DNA of 64,000 bases, taken from assembly GCA_027186245.1 (NCBI GenBank), contig CP114499.1, positions 8,561,001 through 8,625,000 of the forward strand, in the 5' to 3' direction. This DNA is from Coriaria nepalensis. Taxonomy: Eukaryota; Streptophyta; Magnoliopsida; Cucurbitales; Coriariaceae. Below the pieces are notes generated by a model, which was not told the origin of the DNA, searched no databases, and worked only from the letters and a program-made list of their open reading frames with translations. The position numbers were made by a program, and so were the translations under genes. The stretch's first letter is position 1; every line of letters begins with the position of its first letter. Positions 61,677 to 64,000 of the stretch are shown in pieces.

Positions 61677-64000
61677 TCAAAAATGGAACTCAAAGCCGCC
61701 AGGAAAACCTCCACCAAATCCACCGCCGCCGCCACCAGAAAAGCCGCCATCAAATGTAAACGTATACTGCTGTCCGCCACCGCCACCGCCATGGCCCATA
61801 CCCATGTCTTCAATGTCTTCTCCTCTATCATACCTCGTTCGTTTTTCTTCATCACTGAGAACCTGCAGGGAAAATTATTCAAATGTTAGATCTTTGTAGA
61901 ATTGCTGCTTAGTTAATATGCATGACATTACTATATTGGACCTCGTATGCAGCAGCAATTTCTTGGAACTTGTTTTCGGCCTCTTCTCTGTTATCAACAT
62001 TTTTATCAGGGTGCCATTGTAAGGCAAGCTTCTTGTAAGCACGCTTGATCTCGGATATAGCTGCAGTCTTTGAAACTCCCAAAATCTTGTACCAATCCTT
62101 GCGTTTGCTCATCTTTAAGGCTTTCTCAGCCCTCATCAACACTTCTCGGATATTCATATCCTGAACGATAAAATTAATACTAGATTATGCACAACCATCT
62201 AAGGCTTCCTTTTTTGGCCGAAAATAAAATAAAATAAAAAATCTAAGGCCTCCTTGGGATTTGTCCCCTTGAATCAGTGTCTCAGGCAATCTTTGCCACA
62301 AAAAATAAAAAAATTGGCATGATGTTTAAGTGCCAATAGGCATTAGGTGACGGAATTAATCTAGTAATACCATTCAAACAGCATCAAGATAGTTAAGAGA
62401 TACAGATATCAAGCTTGAATCTTAAGAGCACAGTGCTCATAGTGACTAACCTGTGGTGATTTTTGAGCAGCTGATTTTGAATCTTCCAGAGCTCCATCCC
62501 AGTCCTCCGTTATCAGCTTTGCTTCTGCCCTCTGAGAAACGATACCCAATAACAGAAATTTCAGGAAGAGCCACATAAGCCGTACATAACAGCAGCTCTA
62601 AATATACAAACATGAAGATGAAGTTCTGTCCACAATTAGAGGGGAAGTGGGGAAAGGAGAAGGGAAAGACGATAAATAAAACCTGAACCAAAGCTTCAAG
62701 AAGCTCTGCGTCAATGTCTAATGCTTCACTGCAAGTGGTAATAGCTTCCTTTCCCCGTCCAAGCTTGACTAATACCTTACACAAGCCAAGATGTAGATGT
62801 ACATTATGTGCAAGATGGTTGGGATCCAATGCCAGGGCTGCTTTATAGTCCTCCACTGCAACCCGTAGCTTTCCTTTGTTAGCATTGTCCTCTGCCTGTG
62901 AAAGAACCCGTAATCAGAAATGCAGCACATGATTACACCCATAGTAACAACCTTAAGAAAAGGGGGAGGAGGGGGAACTAGAAGATATATTTTAAGAGAA
63001 GCTAGAGAGAGTTTACAAATTTAGTCTTCTTCAGTAAATTCTTCAACCCAAAATAGGCTTTCTTCAGTTCTCCATGCTCTGGATCTAGGCGAAGACCCTT
63101 CTGGTAATGCCTGGAGAAACATACAATCCATGAATATAAATACTTCCAAGTATGTTCAAAATGTTATCTGCAGGATGTGCATCAAACAGACCTTGAGGCA
63201 ACATCATGATCTGCTAAATAGTAGTATGCACGACCGCGGAGTAACAACGCAACTAGATTATTTTCATCTTCTTTCAGGATATATCCAGTCTCAGCAATAG
63301 CGCCAGAATAGTCTTTAGTTGCCAACAATAACTTTACTTTGAGGAGTTTGGCCTACATTAATGGAGGATGTCCGTTGGCTAAAACAACGGATATAGAAAC
63401 AATTGAACGAAATAGAGAAGATTTAATTACCCTGGAGCATGCTGGAGAAAAGACAAGAACAACTCTGTCCACATATTCCAATGATTTTGGGAAGTCTCCA
63501 GAATCAAAAAGATTCAGAGCTGTATTAAAAGCACTCCGAGCTTGAAGCAATTGAGAAAGCTCTTTTTCTCCGGCTGAATCACGAGGTTTCAACTCCAGAT
63601 ATTTTTTGTAAGCCTGCTCAGCTTCTTCATATCTACATCAGTGAAAAAGCGCCTGAATCATATAATTTTCTAATCAGAAATTGAAAAGAGAGGGAGAGAG
63701 AGTGACGTTTGGCACATGATCTTAAATCTTAAATACTCTGAATGAAGAGTGTATCTACATCATAAAGTTTCTTTCCAAGCATATCCTCAATTAAGCAAAT
63801 AGAGCAACTCTTAACTTTTCTGGATGATTGAAAATAAGTCAACAAAATAATAATAAAATGAAAAAGCAGAGGCAGCAAAAGCACCTGCATATCTGACGGA
63901 GAATCGATGCACGACGAAAATAGGCTTCTGAAAGTCTTGGATCTGCCTCGATAGCACTGTTAAGATCATCAAGGGCATCGCTATAACGTTTCACCTTTAT
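61677..64000 (-). CDS. P58IPK: TPR-DnaJ co-chaperone, P58IPK / DNAJC3-like (partial)
   Basis: An ER-lumen co-chaperone of BiP with N-terminal TPR repeats and a C-terminal J domain. The 5' part lies beyond the right edge. Exons on the minus strand: 63885->64000, 63431-63632, 63192-63352, 63017-63110, 62683-62895, 62451-62531, 61942-62160 and 61677-61862. They encode TPR-like helices ([55 protein letters not shown]), then the J domain [13 protein letters not shown], with HPD in [10 protein letters not shown], and [17 protein letters not shown] Gly/Phe-rich tail ends [12 protein letters not shown]58IPK acts in the unfolded protein response and in infection by some RNA viruses. No lesion was seen in the visible part. 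Confidence 0.92.

Noticed and set aside
61598..61882. 94-codon minus-strand ORF over the last DnaJ exon
   Set aside because: Different frame from the [16 protein letters not shown] and Gly/Phe tail reading, which continues the J-domain gene.

Overview
The window is nuclear DNA of a eudicot plant. The evidence is spliced genes with GT-AG introns, AT-rich intergenic DNA and many microsatellites, plus plant-only families: phenylalanine ammonia-lyase, EIN2, a miR160-targeted auxin response factor, LOG cytokinin enzymes, NPH3/RPT2 proteins, CRINKLY4-related receptors and S40 regulators. I cannot fix the genus from sequence alone. No prokaryotic operon, CRISPR array or viral genome is visible.

Layout, left to right. 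0-4 kb: mostly non-coding, with a SAUR fragment (1.5 kb). 4.5-11.6 kb: three minus-strand genes, namely a multi-pass membrane protein of unknown function, adenosine kinase and PAL. 11.6-14.2 kb: the PAL upstream region, with a dispersed cluster of MYB-type AC elements. 14.2-19.2 kb: EIN2 (minus). 21.4-23.0 kb: a chloroplast cp29-type RNA-binding protein (plus). 23.8-25.3 kb: a LOG-family gene broken by two frame lesions. 25.6-27.9 kb: an NPH3/RPT2-like BTB protein (minus). 32.6-34.5 kb: an ARF10/16/17-class auxin response factor with a miR160 site and a damaged C-terminal PB1 region. 36.5-38.8 kb: a small membrane-anchored coiled-coil protein and an S40/DUF584 protein. 41.1 kb: ribosomal protein uL11 (L12). 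44.1 kb: a secreted Pro/Ser-rich membrane protein. 47.2-49.5 kb: a CRINKLY4-related receptor with a shortened activation segment. 50.0-51.6 kb: a receptor-like cytoplasmic kinase (minus). 51.6-55.5 kb: AT-rich DNA with a foldback repeat. 55.6-57.3 kb: a LUL-type RING E3 ligase. 57.8-58.5 kb: a plastid DUF2996/NdhV-like gene with an in-frame stop. 59.2-60.9 kb: a methyltransferase-like DUF7870 protein with an upstream peptide ORF. 61.7 kb to the right edge: the 3' part of a TPR-DnaJ (P58IPK) gene.

The genes are independent housekeeping, hormone, signalling and metabolic loci and do not form one pathway. Ethylene (EIN2), auxin (ARF, SAUR fragment), cytokinin (LOG, and adenosine kinase through riboside salvage) and phenylpropanoid (PAL) functions sit close together. 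From memory of Arabidopsis locus numbers, the gene set matches several paralogous Arabidopsis segments (around AT2G37, AT3G53 and AT5G03), so the window looks like an ancestral, less fractionated block.

I did not find a convincing undescribed system. The observations most worth checking are the broken LOG gene, the nonsense codon in the NdhV-like gene, the eroded PB1 of the ARF, the AC-element cluster upstream of PAL, the peptide uORF, and the foldback element near 54.2-54.7 kb. Exon limits were read by eye from splice consensus and reading frame; a shift of a few bases is possible in places.
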